Position numbers and translations under genes: made by a program
Notes under the pieces: model-generated
What the model saw: only the letters and a program-made list of their open reading frames with translations
Told to the model about the DNA's origin: nothing
Database searches by the model: none
Source: Siphlonurus alternatus
Taxonomy: Eukaryota; Arthropoda; Insecta; Ephemeroptera; Siphlonuridae
Direction: 5' to 3'
DNA length: 64,000 nt
Assembly (NCBI GenBank): GCA_949825025.1
Contig: OX463781.1
Coordinates: 46,884,317-46,948,316, forward strand
Shown here: positions 37,501 to 52,700 of the stretch, piece by piece
Position numbering within the stretch: the first letter of the stretch is position 1
How the letters are laid out: the number at the start of each line of letters is the position of its first letter

Positions 37501-38794
37501 TAAAACAATATTGAATCAAGTTATTGAGTTACTAATTTTTAGTGTTTTCTAGATGCTGATTTGACTACATTTTGACTACTAAAGTCACCACAGTTCCAAT
37601 GACACTCTTCAAATCTATATCCTTATCTCAGAAACTTGATCCTATTTTTTCTCATAAATTATCTTATTTTTCAATGAAGGTGCACTGAAACAATGGGAAT
37701 GGCTATAATAGGATGGTGTCATGCTTATCTTTAACCTGTTTCACTATTTGTATCCACTGCTGTAAAAACCGTGCTAAATAAATTAATTTATATAACTTTG
37801 TCATATTTTGGATAATACTCATTTATTACCTTTGATATCTATATGCATAGTTAAGTTTGAAAGTTAATTTTGTAGCTGCTTTTTACAAAAATTACAGATG
37901 AATCAATATTTTAAAATAAAGCGGATTTAACTGTCGCTTGATTTAATATTGCAGAGTTTGATTTTTGTTTTTGCTAAAGAGCGATAAATGTTATTATTGT
38001 TAATGTGGTTTACCTGATGTTGTGTCGATTAAATCATTAATTATGGTTGTGGTGTCTGTGGTGTCATAATGAAATCAAATAGAAAATAATGTGGTGAAAA
38101 TTTATGAAAAATAGTTCTTTAAAATTACTATTATTTTCATTTATAAATTAAATAGATTTTGTACGAGTAACGTTGATAGTTAATCATGCAATGGTTTTCA
38201 ATTAAATTATTTTTTAAATCAACATTTTAAAACTGAACTTGTGAACCAGTTTTGAAAGTCCAGGGCATTGCTTTTAATCGCACGTTGTTTCAATTGTTTG
38301 CTTTTCAGTTTTTCAAAATAAGAAAGTCAATGTAATGTATTGATATTTAGATGTATGAACTAAAAGAATACTATGATAGCATTCTATCTCTATACAGCGC
38401 CCAATTAATGACATTTTTACATTTTATTAACAATATACAAAAGAAAATTTATAAATTTATCAGTTTAGGATAATTATAAGGTTGGAAATATAATAAAGAT
38501 GTATCATATTATTTTTTAAATAAAGAATAATAAGAGATCATGATATACCCACTTGGTACTAGAATATGTTAACTCTAGTTCACCAAACACTGCATGAATA
38601 TTGATGTCTTGTCCTGTGTATTAGAGTGCAGTTGTAAATTCGTAAATTATATAGTTGACATTTTGCATTATCTGAGTGGTAATAGAAGACGCTTTCTTGA
38701 TACTCCATATAACAAAGTACAAAATCAACTTGTGACTCTACACAAACCAGACACTTTATAAGATGCCTCCTCAGTTTCAACCTCTGAAGCCTTC

Positions 38795-38916
38795 GTACAA
38801 TCCTCGTCTCTGAAAAGTTTTCTTCTGCAGTCTTGTTAATTGTTATACTCACAGATCATGGCGGTGATTAACAAGACTGTAAATGGAACTTTTTCAGAGG
38901 CGAGAAGTTTACGTTT
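38795..38916. repeat. imperfect inverted repeat
   Basis: GTCTCTGAAAAGTTTTCTTCTGCAGTCTTGTTAAT on the left pairs with ATTAACAAGACTGTAAATGGAACTTTTTCAGAGGC on the right around a loop of about 30 bases. Small element or regulatory hairpin. Confidence 0.65.
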
Positions 38917-38949
38917 CACCTTATGGCGACTGTTCTCAACTGACAGAAA

Positions 38950-39055
38950 GAAAACGCCTCCCCAGTTCTTCATCTGTTAAGACACGGTACAATCGGTTCT
39001 CCACCTAACTGGTGATTCTCAGCTGAGACACAAAACGCCTCCCCAGTTCTCCGCT
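38950..39055. repeat. direct repeat AAAACGCCTCCCCAGTTCT
   Basis: The 19 base block occurs at about 38951 and again at about 39033, each preceded by a GACA/GAGACA context, inside a GC-richer islet. Confidence 0.75.
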
Positions 39056-42000
39056 CCCTGGACCACGACATCAGTGAGTAACTGGCAGCTACCTGCTGGC
39101 TGCACGCACCTGCGATTAGCGCGAGTGGTGCACGCGAGCCCCAGGCCCCGCCTGACAGCCTTGCAACCCCAGCAAGGGCCTCGTGGGGCCCCTATAATTG
39201 CAGACATTTCAGAGGAGAGACCTCCTCGTAATTCTCCTGAATGTCGCTCCTGATCTTATCAAGAGATAAGATTAATCATACTTGTTAATAACATCCATCG
39301 ATGTATTTTTAAAATACTAGTAATTAAATATTACAGTAATTATCATAATTACTCCAAATGTATTTATAAATATTTTATATTAATTACAATTTCATATCAC
39401 TTAAATACCTTCATTACCAGAATTATAAAAAATGTTCTTTGATATTCATCAAATAAAAAATACTAAATATAAACGATTTCTAAAAATTTAAATCCATGTT
39501 TAAGATAGTTTTTATAATGGATCTCTAGTTCATAAATGCGTGTATTTATTTTGCATTATTTATCATTATTTCTACATGATTCTAAATGTATTATTATCCT
39601 GATGTGTGGTGATCATATAATATTATACACTTATATATATTTTCCAATGGCATTCAATGTTATAATATTTACACACATGCAATGATTGAGATCATTATTT
39701 ATTTTACACAACCTTGGGCGATATATATAAGAAATTATTGAATAATGATACAAAATCACATACAAGATATACACCTGTGTTCGTCATCAAGGAAAAAATT
39801 CCGACACTATGATAAAGAAGAGCACCTGCATCAGGTTTTGTTTTGAATCTGGTGAGCGGCAACTTGATCCAACATAGATTTCCATCTTAAATAAAAAATC
39901 AGTTTTTGATTCACTTTGACGTAGGATTGTCAACGTTCATCAAAGCTGAAATTTCTTCTACCTGAGGTCAGGTGATATTAAAGGTCAGGTGTGCACCTAA
40001 GCGGCGTGTCTCCTGGTTCACAAAGGTTCTAGAGCAGGTGCCTATACAGTCGGGGGTCCATCGTACTCCCACACAAATATAACATAGTAATACAATAGAA
40101 CTAAATGTAAAAAGTCATCAGGAAAAAAAAAAGTAATGAAAAATGCACATTCATGTTTAACTTCTTTGTATTTAAAATAAAAAATTTAAAGAAAATAAAT
40201 TTATTTTATATATTGAACGGAAATGCAACATGCAATTTAACTTTTTGTATACTACAAGTTTATAAACAGTTGTGAAGTATATTTGTTTTTTGTAATTTTT
40301 CCACTTCAATTGTTTAGTCAAAAAAAAAAATAAAATCATCAGCTGACTGAAATTCTGTTAAACTTCATTTGTTTTAATTACGTCATATCTCACTGATATC
40401 AGTAAATCCTTATCAATTTTAGAAAGAGTTTAAAATTTGTAGTGAAGCAGATTTTTTTGGAATTCTAATGCTGGGGGTCCTAATTTTGTTTCAGAGTGGC
40501 TTATTTAATAATGGATTTATTGTATATAGTGAAAAGTTCAATTTTCCATATTTATATAGGAGTTCATCGTAATTTGAAAAAGTATACAATGAAGGAAGGG
40601 TGACGAGAAAAATAAGAAAATGTTTACTTTAATATATTTTTCATATTAAAATTTTGGACAAATTAATTCAGCTGATTCATTATTACCGCTACTTAATTAT
40701 AGTAAACAATATTTTAGCCACTAATGACGACCATAATGTGAGTTTTCCCCAGACACACGATTCAATATATTGTTACGACGAAATGTCACATTAATCGTGT
40801 CATTGTTAAAAGGATTTCGCTCTGACAGATTGCTTAGACAGACACAAGTCGTGGCCGGAGGTGTACAAATTACTGCAAGGCTTCTTGCTTCTAATCGTAT
40901 TACCTGCGATTTCACCTGGATATGTCCATCGGTCAGGGGCTCCCGAGGGCTACCTCCGCGTGCCTGAGTCTGTAACCTGACTCCAAGTTAATCAAGCACA
41001 AATCCCGCCTCATTACAAAAGACGGAGAGTTTATTAGAAATATAAGATACTTTGTTATTAAATATAACTCTTTAATATCGATTATTGTTAGTATGATGCT
41101 TTTATTGTATTTATTATTATGTGTACATAAAATAAATGATAACATTAATTGTGTCATCGTAGATCGTAGACATAGGTTTTATTTATTATAAAAAGATATA
41201 AAAAATTCTTTTCTTGTTATTTTAAGGCCAAGGAAAAAAATGCATATAAAAATACGAGGCATTTGATATACCCATGCATTTTTCGAGAATCAAATTTGTT
41301 TTTAATTTATTAGTACAGTGTATGAAAATAATATAAAACTTTATTTTTTAATTAAAATTAGCAAGCTACGCTGAAAGAGTTGCAATATAATACAGGCTGA
41401 ACGAGAGTTGATTATATATTTAATTTGTATTGCAATCCGATTATTTATGTAAATGATTTAATTAAAATAAATAAGATATAACAACTAGACACATTTTAAT
41501 TTTAAATTTCTTATTCGTTAATTTATTTTCAATAATTGTTTATTTACAGTATTAAGATTTCATCATAAAATATAAGATAATATAAATAAAAAAAGAAGTT
41601 AAATTATACGATTATTAAGAGAATCCTGTCCACAAATAATCTTATATTTATAAAAAAAAAAGATCTTATGTGTTTGCATTTAAGTTGACGCATGTTTAGA
41701 GATATGAAAGTTGACGAAATGATATGAATAGTAATATAGACGTGGTCTCTCCTTAATTGAAATTTTATACCAAAAAAATTATCATAGGTATAAATATAAA
41801 GGTTAAATTTTTTAAATTATTCTATAGGTTTTTGTTAAACACGTTAAAAAGTTAAAAAAAAAATGAAAGGATTATAAGACGAAGAATATAAAAAAAAAAA
41901 AAGTGAAAAACGAAATCTAAATCACGATAAATGGTCGGTGTGGCAGGGTAGTGATTGTCGCGCTGCTGCCTTTTCTTACCGGCTTGATAGAGAGATAGGA

Positions 42001-44056
42001 CGAACTGCACGGACACTGAACACTCTGCTTAACTGCTCCGAGCCGGGATGAGCGGCCACCGGTTATGCAAATGAGCTCTCTTTCTTGTGCCTCTCACACA
42101 CCGCCGACCGTGTGGGACTCTGGATTATTTAGGGTGTTTAGTACGAGTCGGCCGCTGCCCTCGCTTCATCAAACGCGTTCACTTCGCGAGAATTATTTTT
42201 ATTTGCTAATCTCCACACCCAAAAAAAAAACTTTTTTTATATTCTTAGTTATTTATTTATAAAAAAAAAAAAAGGATTGAATAATCTTTCAAGTGGTAAA
42301 ATATTACCTAACAAGATATAACAATTTTTAAAAAAGATAACAAATTTAATATTACTACTTTAAATTTTTGTTAAGTTATTTTAATATACATGTATGACAT
42401 GGATTATTAAAATTACAGTAATAAAAATAAGACTATGTTATACTCACTTGAGAAGAGTACACTTCTCTTAATTGACAAGGTATGCTAGTTAAATGTAATG
42501 CATAATTTATTTTTATATTTTTTAAATGTTGCTTGGGAATTTATTTTTTAAAATGTCAATTTTCTCTTTTACATTTTTGTTTTTAAAAATAAAATATAAA
42601 AAATTATTCATTCAAAACATACATTTTTAATCATATTAAACAAACACACAAAACATAAAATAATACTTCAAGTATTACAAAATGAACATATTGGTAAAAA
42701 TAGTTGTTATAAAGTCGATAGTAAATTAAGACTAATAAAAAAAAAATTAAGAATAGTGTTTTCATGATCGTTCCGAGGGAAAGAGTCATTAGGCGACAAA
42801 CTTGATCTGGGCGGACCAATTAAAACAGCTACACAAGTCTCACTTGACTCCACAAAACATGACGCGAGTATACACACACCTCTTAAATTAAGATGCTTCT
42901 CGCCAAGCAAATTTCTACCTTCACTATCTTTAAAGCAAAGTTTTTTTTTTTTTTTTATTATTACATCGAACGCTCTCTGTATTTGGTAAAATGCCATCAC
43001 TCTGAAGTGTGACAAGATTAACTTGTAATATATTGGCTAAGACCGAAGTATATAAGCTCTCAATAACTAAAAATAAGTTGTTTTTTTTATTAAACATGTA
43101 ACATATAGTATATGTTTAAATTATTATTATATATTTTTAAATGTTTATTTTATATTAATAATTCTAATTAAAATTGTTATTTTTTTATACTTGATAGATA
43201 TTATATAATTAAATATTTGCATGTATATTCTTACTGTAATAACCAAAGTGTATTAAATCAAATAAGAATTCTTGTCATGTAAATCATTTTATATTATCAC
43301 GTATACTGATGTCGTTACAGACAGAAGGGTATAGCAAAATTATGACTGCATAATATATAACATATGTTACTTACATTATGGCAAAATGCCTAGTACTTTT
43401 CTTGTAATAAATTTAAATTTAAATTCAATTTAATAAGTATTTTAAATATTTAAACTTATTTATATAAAAAAAAATGTGACACATGTATTTTAAGTGAAAA
43501 ATAATCAATAATTTTTGTAGTTAATTTTTTTATATTGTTATTGTATTTTCTTGTTCTTTTTTTTATGTACATATTTATAAAAAGATAGTAGAAAAGCAAT
43601 TTTATATGTCATGGATATTAGTTAAATTCAATAAAGAATCAAACTCCATATATATATATGTTGTAGTTTAAATAGCCTTGGTTATATTGATGGTCTACTC
43701 AATTTCGATTCAATCATCCTTGTCTAGGCTTGATGCATCTAACACGAAAATCTGTTTTGAAAATCATTATTTTTTTATTAACTGACATTTTTTTCTGATA
43801 TCAAAGTGCATCACGTTGGTTAAGCTTCATTGAACGACATGTTTTTGCAGACACCCTGACAGGAGGTAAGCCAAGCGGCTCTTCATGGCTGCTTGACCGT
43901 GATGGCGCCTCCACACAAAAACTTACCTCGGGGTGAAGTCGAAATTGTCCACACATTCTTATTACTATAGTATTCAAACATTTTAGTTGAACATTTTTAT
44001 TTTATTAATCAAACCACAATTGTACTTCTATACTTACTAATTAGTCTAATTACAGC

Positions 44057-44362
44057 AGCTTACTAAGTTTGAAACCCCGAACTATCGCAAATCCTTATAA
44101 CTTGAGCGTTTCGCGGGTTCATCAGGAACGGGGGCGGCCACGGCCTTGCAAACCATTCCGGCATTTTCCTGCGACTGAGGGAAACGTGGAAACCTCAACC
44201 AGGATGGATGCTACAATTTTTTTCAATGAACTGAAAGTGCAATGGTCCAAAGCAAAGGGAACCACATAGTGGAAAAGCGCAACGATTTACCCCTGGGTGG
44301 GAAACATGTTTTTTGTTGAAAATGGTTACTCATCCAACTACTAACCACGCTCGGCGTTGCAT
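44057..44362 (-). mobile_element. 5S-derived SINE, partial copy
   Basis: On the minus strand it begins with the end of a 5S-like head (GAGCGTGGTTAGTAGTTGGA then TGAGTAACC), then the SINE body with CATCCTGGTTGAGGTTTCCA and GGCCGTGGCCGCCCCCGTTC. Over 280 bases it matches 46300-46597. Confidence 0.8.
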
Positions 44363-46299
44363 TATTAAATTTATAAGACACAAAATTAGTAATACATTTA
44401 ATATTATATTATATATTTAAAACACGATTATCAGAACTAAGAAACTTCCATTGATTTGTAATGATAAATTAAAATTATTACTACATATGTGCAATGCTAA
44501 AAATTGATTCAATTGATCAATGTGGAAAATAATTAATTATTTAAGAGACTTGAAATTTTGATATATATTTTAATTTGAAATAAAAATTAGTATTCAGAGT
44601 TGCCAACAAGCTACTGCAAATAAAATATTGAAAAGAAAATAAAACACCAATGATGCAAATATTTTTTTGCACAACTATAATATTTCAAATAATTTAAATA
44701 GAACTACTGTGAAAATTGATGAAACAACATTATATTACAATGAAAATTCTTGAAATACACAAGCATACGTTTTTTTTTTTTTTTTTTTTCTTACAATTTG
44801 ACTTTCAAGAATTCCAATCCAATTCGATATCCACATACACAAAATGCTGTTAACATATCGTGTGTTTTTTTTATTCTAGTATGTAATGAAAAATTCTTGT
44901 GAGCAATATAAAAAGTGTGGAGGTATTTCTGCTCCATTGTTGCTATCATTGTTGTAACTAATAGGTAGAGCCACGTGGTAGGACACATGTGCACCAATGT
45001 TGCAAGTCAGTCCAACTCGATTATCGCGCGGGTTCATTAGGCGCTCGACGGGGCGCCCCCGGACCTTGTATCGGTGCACACAAGGCGACAATGCAACCAC
45101 CATGCACAAGAATCTCAAACACTCCTTTTCAATACTTCGACTTTTCAATTATTTTTTTTTTACTTTAAAAACCAATTTTGTTTACATAGAATTTAATAAT
45201 TATTTTTTATTATTTCAAATGTTATTTATTTGAAACGATTTATATTTATTAATTTATAAATACATATAAAGAAAATGCGTATGCTGTAAATAATTATATA
45301 TGTCAAGAATAAATTTATCATTTCTTCTAAAATTGTTTACTTTTTTAGTGATAGAATCCAAAAATTGAAAAATAGAAATAGTTTATTTAATTATAAATCG
45401 AAAATTTGTGCATGTGTATATTTATAATTAACATTTATTTTCGCTGTAAAAAAAAATACTTCAAACTAATTCGGTCACCAATAATGATGATAAATAATTC
45501 AAAACTTTGAATATAATAGTATATTATTTAAAATAATCATCACACATACATCAAACATATTTAACAATTATATACAATTTAAATTATATAAATTTTATTC
45601 CTTTATTATTTTTTTAATAGCCTAAAGGTAAATATTTATAAGTCCACTTGTGACCTCAACTTGTGAGTGCACAGATTGGAACAACAAGATGAACAAAGGA
45701 ACTTTAAGTAGCAATCTTACCAGGCGGGAGGTATATTTTATTATAAAAAAAATATGCGTTAATTACTCTAGTAGTAAGGCTGTCTAGTTACCAGTTGATT
45801 AATTTTCGATTGTGTGTTGTGATTGATTGATCGAAAAAATAATAATAAAAGAAGAAGGGATGAATAGAACCAGCAGGCTTACATCAAATATCCAACAACA
45901 CATTTTGTACTCTTCTATAGTGACTATGTGAAATGACTTCTTATATATTATTATAATAATCAAGTATATATTATCAGGTAGGCAAACTAAACCTCAATAA
46001 TAATAATAATAATAATAATAATAAGAGTATATATGATGGAGGTTATATAATATGTTGAAGAATATATAATAATAGTTTTACCTTGTCATTATTATAAAAC
46101 TACTTTTCAGTGAGTCTAATCATTATCAAGTTAATTTGTTCTAGAAATTCATCATAACAATACACATATCATATATTATATAAACTTGATTGTATATATT
46201 GATACAGACTTGACATAGTTTCTTTGTATAATTTCATATTTATACTATTTTTTTTTTCATCAAGCCTTATTGGGTACTTCTATTTTTACTAATTACATA
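44363..46299. other. non-coding stretch
   Basis: AT-rich, with a T run at 44771-44789, a GC-richer islet at about 44970-45110 and an AAT microsatellite at 45996-46023. No gene recognised. Confidence 0.7.
45996..46023. repeat. AAT microsatellite
   Basis: About nine AAT units. Confidence 0.95.
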
Positions 46300-46597
46300 C
46301 TACTTTGAAAACCCGAACCTTCCGAAACCCTAACTTAAACGTTTCGCGGGCTCTTCCGAAACGGGGGCGGCCACAGCCTTGCAAATCCATCCCGGCATTT
46401 GCCTGCGACTGAGGGAAACGCGGAAACCTCAGCCAGGATGGACGCTACAGCTTTTGTGACTTTTGTCAATGAACCGAAAGTGCAATGGTTCAAAGCCAGG
46501 GGAACCACATATAGTGGAAAAGCGCAACGGTTTAACCCTTGGGTGGGAAACGTGCTTTTTGTTGAAAATGGTCACCCATCCAACTACTAACCACGCA
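46300..46597 (-). mobile_element. 5S-derived SINE, partial copy
   Basis: Same body as 44057-44362. Its minus-strand 5' end keeps GCGTGGTTAGTAGTTGGATG and GGTGACC, the 3' part of a 5S rRNA gene with its box C. A T run at about 46249-46258 may be the retroposon tail on this strand. Confidence 0.8.
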
Positions 46598-49574
46598 TAT
46601 TTATACAGAACGTATTTATTGTTGAAATTTGAGCTTACAAAGAAATTTTATTTGAATGCAATATTATAATTAGTATTATTGACTAGTCTTAAGAAATCAG
46701 CATCATATTTATAACTTTGATAAATTAAAAATATCATCATTTATTTCTATGCTTTTCATCGAAATTCTTAAAGAAACTAAATTTTGAAATATAAACTCAT
46801 CTCTTATAAGGAATGCTTTAGAAAAAATATTTATGTGTACTAATTTTGTTATGATTTCAGTGTAAACTATGTGGAAATGTACTAATTTTTATTTCCCACC
46901 ATCTGAAGAGAAATTTAATATAGAAAATTCATCTTTAGGCATTATTTTTGCATAACAAACTAGATCAATCGTGATCATATTTTCAAAATTAGTTTACTTG
47001 ATTTATAAAATGTATCGTGTTTTAATTTAAAGAAACAAACCCGAATTTTTGTAATCATCTCAATTTAGTTAGTATTACGTGTAAAATAGCTCCGCAGGTC
47101 CTCAAACTCCCCGCCGAGTTCCTGTTGAGATTCGAATGCTCACGCCCGCCCCAGGGCTACACACAGTTGGAGATGTTGCCACGGACCTTTTTATTTTCTA
47201 TCTGAATAAGAGAGGAGAAGAAAAAAAAAAACATGATTGGATGAGTAAACAGGGCCTGAAAGTGGCGTTTAGACAAAGCTGGGGATTCGCAGTCAGTCAT
47301 CAGTAACGAGGTGCCTCGGAGAACAAATTCGGAGAAAAACCACGCTGCACGAGATTCAAAGTAAATAACTATACAATCACACACCAACATTCTTAAATTT
47401 TTAATAGTCACGATCATACAAATAAAAATCATAAAAATAATTTTTTTTTTATATATTTTTTTAATTATTTTTAATAAAATATATATTTATTAGAGACATC
47501 TATTGATAAAAATTATAATTTAAATGGGATTTTCATATTAAACAATATAATATTTTTTATGTATATAAAACATTATTACATACGTGTGTATATAATATAT
47601 GAAGTGTTAGAGCACAATTGTGATACCTTTACAAACGTGTCTTGTTAGAAAAAAAAATAATAAAAAAAAAAAGAGTTTGAGAAGAAGGAATGAAGGAGAG
47701 GAATTGAACAAAGGTTCGAGCATGATCGTCTTGCTAACGGGGCGTAGCGAACAGAAGCGCAATGACTTGTCTATATACTTTAGACGACCAACAAAAAATA
47801 TTATGAACATGGCGGGGGTGGATTGATGTGTATAAAAAAAAAAAAATTTAGGAGGGGAGGAAAAGTAATCGACAAGATGTTTTTAGCATTGATCGAGGTT
47901 TACAATGATAGACCCCCCTCTTACAGCCCCCCACTGGTCGCACTTGCTCGATCGCCCCATGAGGACTACTTGTTATATATGTAGCTGACAAGCTGTAGAT
48001 GATGCTCTAATGATATCATGACATAACAAATAACTTTTGATTATAAAAATATTATAACACCTTTGTAAGTACAACCACACACAAAAATAATGTAGATCAA
48101 TCGAAATATTGTAAAATTATTAATGTTTTTTTCAGGGAGAATGAAGGGGTTGAAAATTGAAATGTGATGAAATTTTTAACTGAAGCTTTCGTTGGGAAAT
48201 TGATGTTACTGTTGAAATAAGACAAAAATGTATTTTGTAAAGAGTTTTAATTTTTTTGTTCTAGTTTGTACAAGCGAAATAACTAACTATTTGCTGTCTA
48301 GTTTGATATATGATATCATCAATTGCTTATGTAATGATGTACTGTGGGAGGTATTATTGTATTCATTTCAAATGCAACCTGCCTATATAGTAACGACTAA
48401 CATCTTTGAAAAATGTCACGAAAAGGTCAAAATTATTGCTTATTATGTAAATATATTTGTTCTTTTTAAGTTTTTTTAAAGTAGAATAATATTGTAATAG
48501 ATTAATGAATTAGACAAGTATGCTAGCACGTTATTTTAACTTTATAAATTACAAGTAAGATTTTTTTGTCATATTTATATTATACAATAAAAAAAATATA
48601 TATTTGATTCTTTGTCTATTTAATGTAATAGTGTGGAAATTTAAGTGGAAATAAGAATCTTTTTCAAGTCATCATGCCCAATCTTTTATTATTTTCTTTG
48701 ACTCGATCTAAAGAATTGAACAATTTTGCGCCGAGTTGATGTACCTTGTTAGCTTGGGAGCGTGCCTGCAACAAAAACACCTCTCTCTCTCTCGCACCCG
48801 GACACGCTATCTAACGCAAGGTGGCGCTACAAGACAGCGGGACCACGATGCACCAGCTCCTATTGTAGACCGCTCCCACCCCGGCATTGTTACCGGCAAA
48901 CGTGCCCCCATCTGCCCATCAAATGAACTCGTAAAACCTCGGACTCACTGCGTATACATTGATAACGTTAACAAGGTGTAACCATAACAAGGTCCTATAT
49001 AAGAGATTTTTTTTTTTCAGGAACAATAGAATTTTAAAATTTCAACGTTAAAAATTTTATTATAATTTTTTTTTATATATATTATATTAATGCTATATCA
49101 TCAATTTAATAAATTTTTAATGGAATGTTGTAATATAAATTTTAAACAAGAAGAACATAATATATAAAAAAAATACTTACAAAAATCATATTGCTTCATT
49201 GAAGATAATTAATCGGTACACAAGAGTTATATGCCAGCACGTTTCTGATTTGAGACGGTGTTGCGAACTGTCAAAAAGCGGCTGGCCCGGCGCGCGTGGC
49301 GGGGCGGAGGCCAAGGTTGGGAGGATTTGGGAGGCGACGATCGATACTAATTTACTCACGTGCCGCACAATTTCGCACTTCCAATCGGTCACGAGGCGAC
49401 GCAAAATTATCACCGTGTCATATATGTTCGTTCACTTGTAGCTTAATGAAACCTTTTGATCAATCGTGTGTACGCAGTATTATTTAAAGGGTTATTATTG
49501 AAGCCATTTTTCCGTTACTTGTTTAAGTATTTTTTTAAAAAATACTTTATCGAGGTAATTCTATCACAATTCTC
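46598..49574. other. non-coding stretch
   Basis: AT-rich, with GC-richer islets at about 47085-47370, 47690-47970, 48740-48980 and 49240-49430. No gene with recognisable domains. An 83-codon open frame at 48228-48479 lies in AT-rich DNA and looks random. Confidence 0.65.
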
Positions 49575-49740
49575 ATTATTTTTTTTTTCTTACAAGGAGC
49601 TCGAGGCGGGGTAATGGATAGGAATAAGATAGGGAAAGTATGGTGGCCATGGCCTAGCATTCACTGAGGTGAGACCGAGGGAACCGTGGAAACCTCAGTA
49701 AGGACGGACACCTTTATTTTTTTATCAATGTACCAAATTG
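49575..49740 (-). mobile_element. 5S-derived SINE, 3' part with tail
   Basis: Starts at a T run (tail on the minus strand), then GGGGTAATGGATAGGAATA, TGGTGGCCATGGCCTAGCATTCACTGAGGTGAGACCGAGG and CGTGGAAACCTCAG. It is collinear with the 3' half of the long copy at 59620-60123. Confidence 0.8.
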
Positions 49741-52700
49741 ATGTTTTAATTCGTTAGGCCCAAAAAAAATGTAGGTAAGGAGTCTCCAGCATTATTTCTT
49801 GATATGAATCGTAAAAAAAAAGTGTGGTGCGTAAATTTTTTATATACTTATGCTTGAAATTAAAGTTAATTGGTATTACTGCTGTGTTTTCCATAAGCAA
49901 TTTTCTTTAACTTGTTTTTAATGTACGAATGTAAAATATGAAGTAAAATTTTAATATGCCTTCTTTTATTTGATGATTTGATTTATTGTGTCAAATAAAA
50001 TTAATGAATTCAATCAACTAATGAGACTTAATTTAACAATTCTGTTAAGCAGACCCACGCTTATGTTTTTATAAATCTGTCACTTAAAAAAATATATATA
50101 AAAGAAATGAGTTTAACCGTATAGGTATATATCTTTATTATAGATATAAAGAAAATATTAAGTATATTATTTATTTACGTTGAAAAAACTTTCAGTCATC
50201 ATAAAATTATTTTTATGTCAAATTAGCCAATGAATTTAACTCAATAATTTTTGGCATCGTTTCAAAAAGTGTCAATAAAATAAAATAAAAAAAACACACA
50301 CAAATCAGGATTTGAGTTTTTGTTAATAGAAGAGTCAGAAAGGACAAGTTGGCGTGAAATGACAGTCAGGTTTTGTGATATGATAACAGCTTAAAAGTAA
50401 AAAGAGATAATAAAAAAATAAAAATGTAATAAAAATCGCTCACAACAGAAACAAAACAGCTGGAAAAGAGAAAAAAAATAAAACATATTTATACAAGAAG
50501 AAAGAGAGAGAGTAAAAACATTAAGAGGGTAGACACAATTCTTTACGAAGGAAAATTTAAATATATCTGTGTTTCTTTTCTTACAGCGAGAGTGGCAATC
50601 CATGCTACTACTACTAAGCTGGGATGTTAAGATTTTTGGTTCGGATTTATAGCGTTTGGCTCATTGCCAGGTGATACTGATACAGAAAATGCTGCGGCTG
50701 TGTTGTACGAACGAGGCTGCTGCTGGTGGAATTAATGTGCCCGACTCTTGTACCTTCAGGTGAAAAATAAGATAGCAGAAGGCGTCAAACGCGTGGATAT
50801 AGATAGATACCAACCAGTAAGTATACAAAAGATTTTTCTCTTTACTGTAAAATTTAATCTTTAAATAAAAAAGCACTTAATAAAAAAAAAGTATATTATT
50901 TTAAAATAAAAAGAGAATTGTATATATAATAATTATTTAAATATAGATTTATAAAAGGTGTGAGAAAATGTATGAGTATACAAAAACTACAAAAGGATAA
51001 TGTCGGAAAAGAAAATTTAGTTAATGAAATTTTGACAAAAAGGAGGAAATTCTAAAAATGAATCCTTGGTTCTTTTAATTTAATTCAAATAAGAGCAAAA
51101 CAACTCATATTAATAAATCATTCATGATTTAATTATGTATAATTATTAATTAATTAAAATATTAACATTTTGTGCCGAAAAAAATCATAACTTCATAAAT
51201 TATAAATTTTTATTTGTTTTTACTAAAATTCAAACTTTAATTGGGTCCAGATAAGTGCTTGTGTTTGGTTTTATTTAAAATTTATTGATATGTCTTTTTT
51301 ATTAAAAAACCTGAGGACCGGATGCACTCAATTTTCTCCTTTATAACATCATCCCATAAAGTTGACAATAACTTTTAACTTTAGTAACTAATCTTATGTC
51401 GTAGTTTTTTGGTGACGCTTTATATAAAGGGATAAAGGCTCCATTAGGAGTCGGTTCACGCGACCTAAGCAAGCCTATACACCGTAGTGTTATACTGCTG
51501 TATTTTAACACAATATACTTCTAATTCTTTATTACTTTATAAGAATTATAGCTCTACTAAACTGCCTCCTACGCTAGATTAGCAGAGTTTTTTTAACGCT
51601 ACCTGGTCTGTTTATCTGACTTGACCAGGTTAGACGGTAGGAAGTATAGAGAGAAGGTTCGAACGTAAATCAGGGCGGAGGAAGATAACCAAAATTACTC
51701 CGGGACGGGCCGAGTCGTCGCCTCATGAAAAATGACCCTCTCTTGTGCATTATGCCCGCTATATCACGTAGGAAAATAAAGACATTTGTACGTGGTGGCA
51801 AGGTTAACTGCTATAATGGTGTATATCTTCACAGATATATTGTATTCTAGTAACTTGATTTCTCTTTTGTATAGACTTGTCAGTATATAAATGTTATGTG
51901 AATGATTTTATTGAAAAAAATAAGCATACCAAGTTAAATTTTTTTTTAAAACAATTTTTTGAAAGATTTTGTTTAAAATTTTATCAATGAATCATTTGAG
52001 TGAATTAAATCCTGCTGGAGATTTTGGAGATGCAATTTAAAAAGATATGCAGAATTTTGGGAGGTGAAAGGAGCACCCAGTCTATAGCCATTTCTAAAAT
52101 AGTCGCCACGCCTTAGGTTCGAGGCATTTTGAGGGGTTCACAATTCTTAATTATTTTATTGCTTTTTGATTGTACGTACTATACATGCAAAGTATAAGGC
52201 CGTCAGAAAATCATATTATAATCACAAACATGTGTTGAAAGTACGTTAATAATCACAAAAAATATAAACACAAATACAGCCTTTTAAATATAAGCTAGCT
52301 GCATTCAGTCGGCTACAAAACACATTAGTTCATAATTTTTTATAGAAAATTTCTCTAAAAAATTAAACTTTTGATTAATTGAATATAAAATAAAAGAAAA
52401 CATCAGGTAATTTAATTTCGTTTCACCTATCTTGAAATATCTTAAACATTATCTTACCTTTAAAACTATTTTAATATGAATTTAATAGTACCACACGAGT
52501 CAGATATAATTATTATACCCAAAAATATCTCAAATTTACTCTAATAAATTCTTAATTACTATTTAATTTCATAAACTTAAGTGTAAAAACAATTTTATAT
52601 ATCTTTTAACAGTTATTACAACAAAAAATAAAATAAAGTTGCATGATTAAAGAATATAATTCAAGTGTTATTAATTATACGTATTTAATTGATCGTCTTG

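Larger units (their letters stand above)
34599..44056. other. non-coding stretch
   Basis: AT-rich with GC-richer islets at about 36755-36930, 38780-39250, 39960-40070, 40790-41010, 41930-42180, 42760-43010 and 43840-43930. Open frames that cross these islets have no start context, splice partners or domains I can recognise. No RNA gene seen. Confidence 0.65.

Noticed and set aside
46399..46669. Open frames of 63 and 68 codons
   Set aside because: They lie in the minus-strand SINE copy; the same region at 44057 is broken differently.
48228..48479. 83-codon open frame
   Set aside because: AT-rich, Phe/Asn/Ile-heavy composition as expected by chance, and no splice or domain evidence.
51590..51670. 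tRNA-like GGTTCGAA sequence
   Set aside because: A B-box-like motif is present but no acceptor stem, anticodon arm or A-box could be laid out around it.
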